Shown here one piece after another: positions 53,155 to 61,629 of a DNA stretch of 64,000 nt. The stretch covers positions 62,001-126,000 of the forward strand of contig JAHBVJ010000017.1 in the NCBI GenBank assembly GCA_019637615.1, in the 5' to 3' direction. The DNA is from Anaerolineae bacterium (GTDB lineage Bacteria; Chloroflexota; Anaerolineae; Aggregatilineales; UBA2796). A program made the position numbers and the translations under genes. The notes under the pieces are model-generated. The model was not told the origin of the DNA. It worked only from the letters and a program-made list of their open reading frames with translations, and did not search any database. Within the stretch, counting starts at the first letter, position 1, and each line of letters starts with the position of its first letter.

Positions 53155-54675
53155 CTATTTCACGGCGGTGCGGATCAGTTCTAAATCCAGCTCTGGATAG
53201 ACGGGATAATCTTTCAGGAGTGCGTCGATGCGCTGTTGGGCTTGCTGCGCCGCCGCTGCATCGGTCTGGAAGTTAGCTTTGCTTTTCTCGCCGCTTTTGG
53301 TGGTGGTGGGCGTGGTGTTAGACAGCACGAGCCGGATGATGGCGGCGATCTCCTGCATTTGCGCGGTGCCCATGCCGAGCGTAGTGGCAGCGGGCGTGCC
53401 GAGGCGCAGTCCGCTGGTGTACCACGGGCCGTTGGCGTCGAAGGGCAGTGAGTTGCGGTTGAGCGTGATATGGCAAGCACGCAGCGCGGACTCGGCTTGG
53501 CGACCCGTCAGGCCGTAGGTGGCGCTGACATCCAGCAGCAGCAGGTGATTATCTGTGCCGCCCGTGAGCACGGTAATGCCCTGATCGAGGCAGGCTTGTG
53601 CCAAACTCTGAGCATTATCTACGATTTTTTGCGCGTAGGTGCGGAAATCGGGACGGAGCGCTTCGCGGAAGGCGACGGCTTTGGCTGCCATGACGTGCGG
53701 CAGCGGGCCGCCGAGAAGCGCAGGGCAGCCTTTATCGACCCACGGCGCGAATTCCTCCGTGCAGAGCACCATGCCGCCGCGCGGGCCGCGCAGAGTCTTG
53801 TGTGTGGTGGTGGTCACGACATGCGCGAAGGGGACGGGGTTGTAATCGCCCGCGAAGACGCCGCCCGCCACCAAGCCCGCGAAGTGCGCCATATCGACCA
53901 TGAAGACCGCGCCGACTTCATCCGCCAGTTCGCGCATCTTGGCGAAGTTGATCTTGCGCGGATAGGCGCTGTAGCCCGCCAGCAAAATCAACGGCTTAAC
54001 TGCGTGTAACTGCGTGCGCAATTTGTCCAGATTCAGCAGTTTGGTGTCCGGCTCGACGCTGTAGGAATAGACATCAAACAGGCGGCTGGACACGTTGTGA
54101 CGATAGCCATGTGTGAGATGCCCACCGGAATAGTAGTCGAGCGCCAGCAAGCGTTGATTATGCAGCGCGGCACGGACTTCCGCCCATTCTTCGCGCGAGA
54201 GTTTGGATGGGTCTTCTTGCCCGAAGCGCGCCAGTACGGGCGATTGCACGCGCGCCGCGAGAATACTGAGGAAAGCGACGAGATTGGCGTCCGCGCCGGA
54301 ATGCGGCTGCACGTAGGCATGTTGCGCGCCGAATAGTTCACAGGCTAACTGTGCGGCTTCGGATTCAATGGTATCGACGTTGTCGCAGCCCGCGTAGAAG
54401 CGATGCCCCGGATAGCCTTCGGCGTATTTATCCGTGAATAAATTGCCGTGCGCCAACTGAGTCGCCAAGGAGCTGTAATTCTCGCTGGCGATCAATTTCA
54501 AGTTGGTGCGCTGATCGTGCAATTCTTGCACAATGCTGTTGGCGACGGTCGGAGCACTCTGATGCAGCACATCCAGAGACGCGTAGAAGGCCGCTGTACC
54601 AGAATCGGGCGGCGCGCCATGCAAAGTTTGCAGATAGCGCATGAGCAGCGTTTCAGTGCCTAGTAAGGTATCCAT
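53155..54675 (-). CDS. glyA: Serine hydroxymethyltransferase (long form)
   Basis: A 506-residue PLP enzyme interconverting serine/THF with glycine/methylene-THF. ATG 54675 follows AGAGGAAA; the longer open frame upstream is the riboswitch. Signatures: NLKLIASENYSSLATQLAHG, DKYAEGYPGHRFYAGCDNVD, VFMVDMAHFAGLVAGG and PLP Lys293 in TTTTHKTLRGPRGGM. It is about 90 residues longer than usual SHMT (about 415), through a longer N-terminus and an insert near residue 165 (FGQEDPSKLSREEWAEV), as in the long SHMT of some phyla. Confidence 0.95.
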   Translation of the reverse strand: MDTLLGTETLLMRYLQTLHGAPPDSGTAAFYASLDVLHQSAPTVANSIVQELHDQRTNLKLIASENYSSLATQLAHGNLFTDKYAEGYPGHRFYAGCDNVDTIESEAAQLACELFGAQHAYVQPHSGADANLVAFLSILAARVQSPVLARFGQEDPSKLSREEWAEVRAALHNQRLLALDYYSGGHLTHGYRHNVSSRLFDVYSYSVEPDTKLLNLDKLRTQLHAVKPLILLAGYSAYPRKINFAKMRELADEVGAVFMVDMAHFAGLVAGGVFAGDYNPVPFAHVVTTTTHKTLRGPRGGMVLCTEEFAPWVDKGCPALLGGPLPHVMAAKAVAFREALRPDFRTYAQKIVDNAQSLAQACLDQGITVLTGGTDNHLLLLDVSATYGLTGRQAESALRACHITLNRNSLPFDANGPWYTSGLRLGTPAATTLGMGTAQMQEIAAIIRLVLSNTTPTTTKSGEKSKANFQTDAAAAQQAQQRIDALLKDYPVYPELDLELIRTAVK

Positions 54676-54698
54676 ATCGCAGTTTCCTCTCTCACAAC

Positions 54699-54730
54699 AA
54701 AAAGGGACACCAACAGTCATATGGTGTCCC
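54699..54730 (-). terminator. ZTP riboswitch expression-platform terminator
   Basis: On the minus strand, a perfect 9-bp stem (plus-strand arms 54704-54712 and 54722-54730) followed by five U, 24 nt before the glyA start. Right after the aptamer, so it is the switching element. Confidence 0.88.
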
Positions 54731-54822
54731 AGCCCAGGCGAGCGGCTATGTGTGTCGTTCTGGACTTCCCCGTAGTTGGAACTACGTATTTCGCCAGTCA
54801 TCCAGAACCGTTGACCCCGAAC
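54731..54822 (-). ncRNA. ZTP (pfl-motif) riboswitch upstream of glyA
   Basis: Reading the minus strand, the RNA contains an 8-bp helix guucugga/uccagaac (plus 54801-54808 with its partner near 54753-54760), the conserved gaugacuggcgaa, a hairpin guaguuccaacuac, ggggaag, and the hallmark ccgcucgccugggcu (plus 54731-54745). These are the features of the pfl motif, which senses ZTP/ZMP, the alarmones of low 10-formyl-THF. Ligand should prevent terminator formation and raise glyA expression. Promoter and terminator flank it appropriately. Confidence 0.88.
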
Positions 54823-54829
54823 GCACCCT

Positions 54830-54858
54830 ATTTTAGCGAGAAAGCGGGGAGTTATCCA
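54830..54858 (-). promoter_or_regulatory. Probable promoter of glyA
   Basis: Minus strand TGGATA (plus 54853-54858), 17-nt spacer, TAAAAT (plus 54830-54835). The transcript would begin near 54823, exactly at the 5' end of the riboswitch. Confidence 0.6.
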
Positions 54859-54877
54859 GCGCCGTGACAGGCACACG

Positions 54878-54903
54878 AAAAAGGCGAGCCGGATGGACTC
54901 GCC
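54878..54903 (-). terminator. Terminator of the minus-strand operon before glyA
   Basis: Minus strand GGCGAG/CTCGCC stem (plus 54883-54888 with 54898-54903, extendable) followed by five U (plus 54878-54882). It ends the DUF4062-to-exported-paralogue operon, so glyA is independently transcribed. Confidence 0.85.
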
Positions 54904-54933
54904 TTGATGGTTATTGCGTCTTCAAGAGACGGC

Positions 54934-56154
54934 TTATTTGTAAACGTAGCAGCGCCAACGGAAGGCGGGGATGGAACCGCTGCCATCTTGACGTGCAAAG
55001 GCGTTGTTGTTCTTGTAGGTGAGACGGCAGATCGTGTTGAAATCGCCCTGACCCAAGCGCTTACTGCCGCAGTACCAGTAATTGCTATCACGGCGCGTGC
55101 CAAGCCCTTGCCGACTGCAATAGCCTTCGACTTGGAAATTGCCATTGTTCATTCGTGCGCCGTTGCTCAAGCCTACGCCGCCATTGGCGAGGACGGCTTG
55201 TGGGATGGCGGTGGGCGGAGGTTCGGTGGGGATGCGGGTAGGCAATCTGGTGCGCGTGAGCGTGACGGTGGGCGTCAGTGTAAAGGTTTCCGTCAGGGTG
55301 GGCGTGACGGTGGCGAGGGCTAACAGGTTGTTTGGCACGAGGCTGACCTCGTTGCCGCTGGCGTCCACCACCTTCGCACTTAATTTGGCGTCCTTATCCG
55401 TCGTGATCACCGTGATCAAAATCCATTCCCATGCTGCTTGCGTGGATGGATACTGAATCTGCACCGTGTCCGTACCTACTTGCGACTGAGGCGCTGTGGT
55501 ATCGGTCTTGCTGAGTACCAGCGTGGACGAACCTTTCGCCGTCAACTGGGCATTCACCGTCTGATTCGCCCCAAGAGGGATCAGAAAGAGGGCAGGATTA
55601 CCCGTCACCGGGACTTCGCCGCCGCGTAAAATGGCGAAATTGCCGGGGATGGTGGGCGCACCGAACGGCAGCAGCGTATATAAGTCCGTCGCAGCGCCGC
55701 TGAATTTCAGCGCATACTGCCCGATGGTGTCGTTATTCTCGCTGCTGGCTTCCAGCACGTACCAGCCGCGATCCGGCAGCGTGACGGTCATCAGCGCCTT
55801 ACGCCCCGCTAAATCTGCGCCTTTTTCTTCGATGGTATTGCCGTTGACATCATAAAGCACGAGACGCGGTTCCAAGTCGTCGCTGGTACGCGTCATTTCG
55901 ACGGTCACGCTATCGCCAGCGTTGCCGAGGAACAGATAACGGACGGTCGATTGGGTTCTGGAGATGACGCCTACCTCGACCGAGTCGGCAAACAACAGGG
56001 TCAAGGGCGCGGGGTTGGGCGGATAAGGCGGCAAGCCCGGCCCTTGCGCGGAAATTTGCAGCGCATCGGGACTGACCAGCATCATGACCGCCATCAAAAT
56101 GCCCAAGAGAAACGATAAAAAGAGGCTTAAAAGCGGACGACGATTAGGAATCAT
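54934..56154 (-). CDS. Exported PPC-type protein with C-terminal Cys-rich domain
   Basis: A 406-residue exported protein (signal LLSLFLSFLLGILMAVMML; AAGGAAAAGGG before ATG). Two beta domains of PPC type follow: DSVEVGVISRTQSTVRYLF...DRGWYVLEASSENNDTIGQY and a similar second. A Thr-rich linker (TLTPTVTLTRTRLPT) leads to a 60-residue C-terminal domain with four Cys (VEGYCSRQG, YWYCGSK, NTICRLTY, FRWRCYVYK), probably two disulfides. This terminal domain recurs in exported proteins of Chloroflexota and actinobacteria as I recall it; its ligand is unknown. Paralogue of the next gene upstream; part of the four-gene minus-strand operon. Confidence 0.72.
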   Translation of the reverse strand: MIPNRRPLLSLFLSFLLGILMAVMMLVSPDALQISAQGPGLPPYPPNPAPLTLLFADSVEVGVISRTQSTVRYLFLGNAGDSVTVEMTRTSDDLEPRLVLYDVNGNTIEEKGADLAGRKALMTVTLPDRGWYVLEASSENNDTIGQYALKFSGAATDLYTLLPFGAPTIPGNFAILRGGEVPVTGNPALFLIPLGANQTVNAQLTAKGSSTLVLSKTDTTAPQSQVGTDTVQIQYPSTQAAWEWILITVITTDKDAKLSAKVVDASGNEVSLVPNNLLALATVTPTLTETFTLTPTVTLTRTRLPTRIPTEPPPTAIPQAVLANGGVGLSNGARMNNGNFQVEGYCSRQGLGTRRDSNYWYCGSKRLGQGDFNTICRLTYKNNNAFARQDGSGSIPAFRWRCYVYK

Positions 56155-56296
56155 GTTAAACCCTTTTCCTTGATTGCATCAATCCGTACACGATCATGAG
56201 TGCTGGCGGATTGGCATACGTGCCGCAGCAAAGGTGGTGATCGAAGCTGCCGTTAAGTTCGAGCGGGAAGGCGGCAGCCTGCGTGGCATCAGGCGG

Positions 56297-57673
56297 TTAG
56301 GCCGGACGCACGTTCATCACGACTTCGTAAACATATTTTCCAGCAGGTCGAATGTCGCGCGCGCCGACCTCGACATCTTGACTGAGATCCATTTCGATCC
56401 TGAGATTGACTGCTCCACCATCAGGCCAACCGGATAGGCGTGTTGCCCAATAGCGGCAGTAGTCGCCCTGTCGCGTGGTGCGATCAAAGACGAGCACGTC
56501 AGACGGATCGAGCGGCAGATCGTCCACATAGAATTGGACGCTGACGGACGGCAAGCCTTGCGCGCGAAGCGACTCCCGATCAAAGCAGAAGGCATAGCGC
56601 ATCATATACGGGTTGCTGTAAATCTGGCGCGATTCGTAATGCTTGGTGCCGGGTGCTTTGAGTTCTTTGAAACCGCCGAAGAAGACCCAGATGGTGTCGG
56701 TGTTGATGGCCTCATCTTCGTCGGCAGCAGCCCTGACGTTAAGCGACGTGATCACGACTTTGGTGGGCAGCGGCGTGTGAGTCGCCGTCGGCGTGAACGT
56801 TGCGGTGGGCGTCAGCGTGTTGGTCGCAGTGAGCGTCGATGTGGGCGTGATAAGCGTGGTCAGGTTATCCGGCACCAACGCCACCGCTGTGCCCGCCGCG
56901 CTGAGTTCAACCAGCAGCGTGCTATCGGCAGCGGCGGAATCGAGGGCGACCACCGCCCATTGATCGCCAGCGGCGGTGTAGTCCACGCTGACTTGATCAG
57001 TGCCCGTTTGCGACACGGGCGCGGGGTCTTTATCCTTGCCAACGCTGAGGCTCAAGGCACCTTTACCCGTCAGGGTCAAGGCAAGCTGCTGTTGATCCGC
57101 CAAGGGAATCACGAAGCGGGATTTGCCTTTGCCAAGCAGAGTCACGCGCCCGCCGCGTAAAATAGCTTCCGCATCGGGCAGCGGTGGCGGCACACCGACT
57201 TTGAGCAGCGCATACAGCTCCGACGAGAAGCCGAAGGCACGCAGCGCGAAATGTCCGGTAGTATCGCCTTTTTCGCTGGTGGCGTCCAAATAGTACCAGC
57301 CGCGATCAGGCAGCGTAAATTTCAAGTTGGCGCGACGACCAGCGAGGTCAGCGCCCTGTGTTTCGAGGACTTCGTTGGTGGCAGCGTTGGTCAGCGTCAA
57401 ACTAGGAGCGAGATCACCATCCACGCGCACCAGCGAGGCTGACAGTTGATCGCCACCTACCGCCAGCAGCAGATAGCGGACACTTGGCTGCGCCGCCGTG
57501 ATCTCGCCCGCTTCGACCGAACCGGGGAACAACAGGCGCACCGTCGCGGCATCGGGCGGGAAGGGCGGCAAGCCTTGACCTTGGCCTTTTGTTAACAGCG
57601 CTTGCGTAGTGCATGTCACCGCCACCGACAGCACCAACAGCAACCACAGGCGAAGGTGTCGTTTAAGACGCAT
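56297..57673 (-). CDS. Exported PPC-type protein, paralogue with different C-terminus
   Basis: A 458-residue exported protein; ATG 57673 (AAAGG upstream) is preferred over 57697. N-terminal two-thirds are homologous to the 406-residue neighbour: GLPPFPPDAATVRLLFPGSV, PSVRYLLLAVGGDQ, DRGWYYLDATSEKGDTTGHF. A Thr-rich linker (TLTPTATFTPTATHTPLPT) joins a different roughly 130-residue C-terminal domain (RYAFCFDRESLRAQGLPSVS, QGDYCRYWATRLSGWPDGG) with two Cys. The common core with swapped tips suggests a display scaffold presenting different binding modules. Function unknown. Confidence 0.7.
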   Translation of the reverse strand: MRLKRHLRLWLLLVLSVAVTCTTQALLTKGQGQGLPPFPPDAATVRLLFPGSVEAGEITAAQPSVRYLLLAVGGDQLSASLVRVDGDLAPSLTLTNAATNEVLETQGADLAGRRANLKFTLPDRGWYYLDATSEKGDTTGHFALRAFGFSSELYALLKVGVPPPLPDAEAILRGGRVTLLGKGKSRFVIPLADQQQLALTLTGKGALSLSVGKDKDPAPVSQTGTDQVSVDYTAAGDQWAVVALDSAAADSTLLVELSAAGTAVALVPDNLTTLITPTSTLTATNTLTPTATFTPTATHTPLPTKVVITSLNVRAAADEDEAINTDTIWVFFGGFKELKAPGTKHYESRQIYSNPYMMRYAFCFDRESLRAQGLPSVSVQFYVDDLPLDPSDVLVFDRTTRQGDYCRYWATRLSGWPDGGAVNLRIEMDLSQDVEVGARDIRPAGKYVYEVVMNVRPA

Positions 57674-57736
57674 ACTCGGAACCTTTCTCGTGTGCATCTG
57701 TCATATTATTCATGTTATTCATGCCGACGACCCTAC

Positions 57737-60613
57737 TCAGCGCAGATTGTTGGCGCGATTTAGCAAATCGTTGATGGCGATGGGCTGCGGGTCGGTGTCA
57801 TCTTTCAGGTTCTTCCTGCCGAAGAAGTTCACGCTGATGTTATGCCACGGGCCGTGATTCTGGTTGCGATATTCCATTTCGCGGTCTGCCGCGTCTTCCA
57901 GCTCTTTGCGCTTGTCCTTATAGGCCTGAACGACATATTCATTGAGCAGATCATCAATGATCGGCTTGGTTTCGGGGTCGATCTGGAAGAACTCGATCAC
58001 TTCGCCCATCGGATGGCGGCGGTCGCCAGCGGGCGCGAGGGCGGTGCGGATGAGTGAATCCAGCGTGCGGCGATCATCGCCTTCGGAACGGGCATAGTTG
58101 ACCGTGATGACAGGCGGTTTCCAGAGCAACAACCGCGCTTTACGCTCCAACGAGTAATTGATCGTCTCGGTAAAGGGCAGGGTCTTGAGCCATTCGCGCA
58201 TGAGCTGTTTTAGCTGCTCCGCTGCATCGCTCAGTTGACCGTCTTTCTTGCGCGTGATCAAGATCGGCTTGAGGATGCGCGCACGGAATTCGTTGCTGGA
58301 TGGCTGCGTCAAGGCGACTACGTACAATACGGAGCGCAAAGCTTGCAGGCCGTCGGGATCGGGCGTCGCGATCAACTGACCGAGATAGCTGTGCAGTAGG
58401 GCTGGATTGCGCACGGAGGCATACAGCAGCGCATAGGTCGCCGTCCACAGATGGAGCAGCCCCGCCGTCTTCAGCGCTGGCAGACTACTGCGCTGATAGG
58501 CCAGCCATTCGATGTACAGGTAATGATCGGAGCGCCCGTCCAAGTGGCGGATGGGTTCCGTTCGCCCGCTGTCTACATCGGGCATGGTCAACAGCCGATG
58601 CAGGAGATAGCTGCGCCACGGATCGCGCTCGATAAGGGCGACCAACAGTCGCGCGACGTTGACGCGGACATTGACGTTCCAATCCGAGGCCATCAACTCT
58701 AGCAGCCGTTCGGCCTGATCGGGGTAGCTTTCCAGCAGTTCAGGCACGCCATAGACGGCGCTGGCACGCACCGCAGGATCGGGATCCCACGCCAGACTGA
58801 TGAGCATGTTCCACAGTGTGGACGGGATTTCGGGCTGACCCGTGTTGGACGGAATCGCCAGATCGACCGCCTGACTCTTGTTAATGCCTGCCTGCTCGAT
58901 GCCAAAGTAGGTCGGGGAGTCTTGATAAGCGCGTCCGAGATGCGCAAGAGCGATTGACATGGTGGATCGGATATTGGCGCGGCGTGACGGCGCGATGTAG
59001 GTGGAACCCGCCGAGCCGTTGCGGAAACGCTGATACCAGTCGGAGAGCAGCCGCGTGGCGCTCCATGACTGCGTTTGGTTCGCTCCGTCCGTACCCGGAT
59101 CCGTGTCGAAGTCCGCCGTTTCGAGGCGCATGATCTGCACGAGCGTGCGGCTGACGGCTAACCGCAGCCGGATGTTGGCCTCTTCCGAGGCGCTATCCGC
59201 CAAGCCTTCTGCCCAACTCAGGAGCAGATATTCGGTGGTAGATGGCTCCAGCTTGCCGATCCGCGCGATGCTGAGGGCGATGTTATCCCGCAGCGCATTC
59301 TGGCGGCTGCTCAAGTTCTCCGATGTGTACAAATCCGAGCCAACAATGTCGAGCGAGTTCAGCCCTCTGGCAAGGTTGTCCGACTGCGCCGTGGTGGGGC
59401 GCGCTTCGGCGGTCAGAATGCCCGCCAACATGGGCAGGGCTTGCACAAGGGCGCGGCGGTGCGTCTTGAGGGCTTGCGCGATGATGGTGCGTTGATCGTC
59501 ACGGTTGCGGAAGCGGATGCGGTTGTTTTCGACGTTGATGAAGGTGCTCAATTTCTGGGCGAGATTGAGATAATCTGCCATCGAGAGCTGCGTATCGCGT
59601 TCGCGCCATGCTTCCTGCGTCAGGCGTTCGTAGATGGCCCAGAAGGTGCCCTGTTCGACGCCTTCCGTCCAATCGAGGCTATCGAGCAAGGCCAGCGCCA
59701 AGACGAAATAGCGCTCTTCTTTGTATTCCAACCCGTTGAACCACGCCTGTACCTGTGAAGATTGGGCGGCTTCGATGTCTTCCAAGAAGGAACGAACGCG
59801 CTCACGCCGATCCGTCGCGGTCAGGGTGCGCAGCCGCGCCACGAAATTGGCAGTCGGCGCGGGGCCTTTCAGACGGGCGGCCAGTGCTTCAATCGTCATA
59901 TCCAGCCCACTTAGCTGCGTGGAGGAGGACAGCAATTTATCCTGCGCTTGCAAGACGCCGATGGACTCCAAACGACCTCTGGCGTCATCCAAGCCTTTGA
60001 TCAGCCATGCGCTGAGATCGGCGGGCGTGTAGGCGGGATAATTATCCAGCGAGACGAAGGCGGGCGTATTCTGGGCGCGCCAACCGACTTCGGTGCTGGT
60101 GGTCAGAATTACGCGCACATTCAGAATCGGGCTTGCCGCCAAGCGCGCAATGTCCATCCACACGTCTACATACTGCTCCGGTCTGACCGAAGGCACGAGG
60201 ATGACGGAATTCTTGAGATCAGCTTCGCGCTCTTTGTTTTCGAAAATGCCGCGCAGCTTGCTGCCCGGTGCATCGGAGTCGTAGCGATAGATGCGTTCAC
60301 GCCTGAGCTGCTGCGCGAGATAATCGGCAACGTAGTCAACGCCGTAGTGGACGGGCGCATACAGGATGAGCAAGCGCTGATCGTTCAGCTTGGCGATCAG
60401 TTCGTTGATGGACGATGGCGGCGTGAAGAAGTTGTTATTGGGGTCAATGCGGGGCAGCTTGGTGGCAACGAGCGCCACATCTTGGGCGGTGTAGATCACC
60501 TGACCGAAGATGTTGTTGCCGCCGGAGATGGATTCGATGGCACCGATCACGGCACCTTTGTTGCCATCCGCATTGATCACATATTGTGCGCTGGCTGCGC
60601 TTTGATCCGTCAT
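57737..60613 (-). CDS. 958-residue protein: GGNN motif, degenerate NTPase-like and HEAT-like regions
   Basis: A large soluble protein without signal or membrane helix; AAGGGGGAA precedes ATG. Residues 12-37 hold INAD-N-G-x-IG-x-I-x2-ISGGNN-FG, almost the same as the C-terminus of the DUF4062 protein encoded just upstream. Residues 80-100 (QRLLILYAPVHYGVDYVADY) resemble the start of a STAND NTPase but lack the GKT of Walker A; VILVPSVRPEQYVDVWMDIA could be a Walker-B-like strand. From about 590, DPDPAVRASAVYGVPELLES and NVNVRVNVARLLVALIERDP read as HEAT-like repeats. No catalytic motif is clear. Possibly the sensor half of a two-protein signalling or defence system. Confidence 0.72.
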   Translation of the reverse strand: MTDQSAASAQYVINADGNKGAVIGAIESISGGNNIFGQVIYTAQDVALVATKLPRIDPNNNFFTPPSSINELIAKLNDQRLLILYAPVHYGVDYVADYLAQQLRRERIYRYDSDAPGSKLRGIFENKEREADLKNSVILVPSVRPEQYVDVWMDIARLAASPILNVRVILTTSTEVGWRAQNTPAFVSLDNYPAYTPADLSAWLIKGLDDARGRLESIGVLQAQDKLLSSSTQLSGLDMTIEALAARLKGPAPTANFVARLRTLTATDRRERVRSFLEDIEAAQSSQVQAWFNGLEYKEERYFVLALALLDSLDWTEGVEQGTFWAIYERLTQEAWRERDTQLSMADYLNLAQKLSTFINVENNRIRFRNRDDQRTIIAQALKTHRRALVQALPMLAGILTAEARPTTAQSDNLARGLNSLDIVGSDLYTSENLSSRQNALRDNIALSIARIGKLEPSTTEYLLLSWAEGLADSASEEANIRLRLAVSRTLVQIMRLETADFDTDPGTDGANQTQSWSATRLLSDWYQRFRNGSAGSTYIAPSRRANIRSTMSIALAHLGRAYQDSPTYFGIEQAGINKSQAVDLAIPSNTGQPEIPSTLWNMLISLAWDPDPAVRASAVYGVPELLESYPDQAERLLELMASDWNVNVRVNVARLLVALIERDPWRSYLLHRLLTMPDVDSGRTEPIRHLDGRSDHYLYIEWLAYQRSSLPALKTAGLLHLWTATYALLYASVRNPALLHSYLGQLIATPDPDGLQALRSVLYVVALTQPSSNEFRARILKPILITRKKDGQLSDAAEQLKQLMREWLKTLPFTETINYSLERKARLLLWKPPVITVNYARSEGDDRRTLDSLIRTALAPAGDRRHPMGEVIEFFQIDPETKPIIDDLLNEYVVQAYKDKRKELEDAADREMEYRNQNHGPWHNISVNFFGRKNLKDDTDPQPIAINDLLNRANNLR

Positions 60614-60684
60614 ACGCGATTCCCCCTTGCTTATCGCGATCTAGAGCACTACGACGCGTGGAAGCATTGGATAGATTTACAGGA

Positions 60685-61308
60685 TCAGGTGTTGTTGTTG
60701 GTTGTGTTGTTTGAGCCGAAGTTGTTGTTGCCGCCGCTGATGTTGCCGATCTTACCAACGATCACGCCGCTGTTGTGGTCGGCATTGATGGTGATGGTAA
60801 CGGCTTCCGGAGGATCGTCGCTCTCAGAATTCTTGTTGGTGCGCGATTCCCACTTCCGCAAGCTGGCGATGACCGAGGCGGCTAGTCCTTTGGCATCATT
60901 AAAGGTGGCGACGACGCGTTGTTTCATAATGCGATCTTTGAAGTCTGCGAGCTGTTCGCCATACTCTGGATCTTGGTTCTTCTGAAGTACAGATCGGGGA
61001 TTTTTGAAGTTTTCATCAAGGACAAAGCATAGGATTGGCTTTTTGTACTGGAACGCCCAGTCATATTCCATCTCGGTGATCGATTTGGTGGAACCTTCGG
61101 GGATATAGCCGTAGCGCAGGGCGTAGATGCCGACGACGACGTCAGAGCGCTTGAGTTCGTCCTCGCTAACCTGCACCGCGTCGCCGTCCTGCGCGCCGAA
61201 GTGCGCCATATCCGCGATCTCGTAGCCAGCTTCGGCTAGTGCATCACGCAGTACCGCCCGAAATTCGCCTAGATCTTTGCTAGTGGAACTCACAAAAACA
61301 CGCGTCAT
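60685..61308 (-). CDS. DUF4062 protein with C-terminal GGNN motif
   Basis: A 207-residue protein. Residues 2-130 fit DUF4062, a Rossmann-like domain related to TIR and nucleoside-deoxyribosyltransferases: TRVFVSSTSKDLGEFRAVLR, SEDELKRSDVVVGIYALRYG and KSITEMEYDWAF with Glu79/Glu81. A charged linker (NKNSESDDPP) joins a short C-terminal tail, 171-198, carrying ITINAD-N-G-x-I-G-x-IGNISGGNNNFG, then an Asn/Thr run. DUF4062 is usually found fused to or beside STAND NTPases, where it is thought to be an effector or adaptor. It lies 71 nt upstream of the 958-residue gene, which bears the matching motif. GAGGG precedes ATG. Confidence 0.85.
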   Translation of the reverse strand: MTRVFVSSTSKDLGEFRAVLRDALAEAGYEIADMAHFGAQDGDAVQVSEDELKRSDVVVGIYALRYGYIPEGSTKSITEMEYDWAFQYKKPILCFVLDENFKNPRSVLQKNQDPEYGEQLADFKDRIMKQRVVATFNDAKGLAASVIASLRKWESRTNKNSESDDPPEAVTITINADHNSGVIVGKIGNISGGNNNFGSNNTTNNNT

Positions 61309-61629
61309 TTAACCCTCAATCGTGCAGCTAGTTTGGATGAGAATGACAGAGTCCAGTTCACAAAATGATACCATCAAATAGTCTTGCTAATAGTGTGTTT
61401 CTGAGTAAGACTATTCAAACAATTGTTTAATTGTCATCCGCACTTTGGGTATGCGGATTATCATATTATACTCGGACTTCGGTATCATCAATTAACTAAT
61501 CTTAATAAAAAATGTTTTATTATCGGTTTCACTTCATATCCGCCAGCGTCCATTGAGCACATGGCATGGTGGAACAGACTGCGGCTGGACTTCTAGGTAG
61601 ATACCTTATGTATAAGGGGCACCACTAGC
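61309..61629. other. Divergent AT-rich regulatory region with three dyads
   Basis: The 321-nt region between the DUF4062 gene (leftward) and the TPR-like gene (rightward) is much more AT-rich than its surroundings. It holds an exact inverted repeat aatagtctt/aagactatt (61377-61385 and 61407-61415), a perfect 12-bp palindrome aaacaattgttt (61417-61428) and a 7-bp hairpin atccgca/tgcggat (61436-61442, 61452-61458), all within 82 bp. Likely operators for one or both directions. No gene seen. Confidence 0.5.

Noticed and set aside
54676..54876. N-terminal extension of glyA by 67 codons
   Set aside because: The open frame runs through the ZTP riboswitch and its terminator; the internal ATG at 54675 has a proper ribosome site and matches the family start better.
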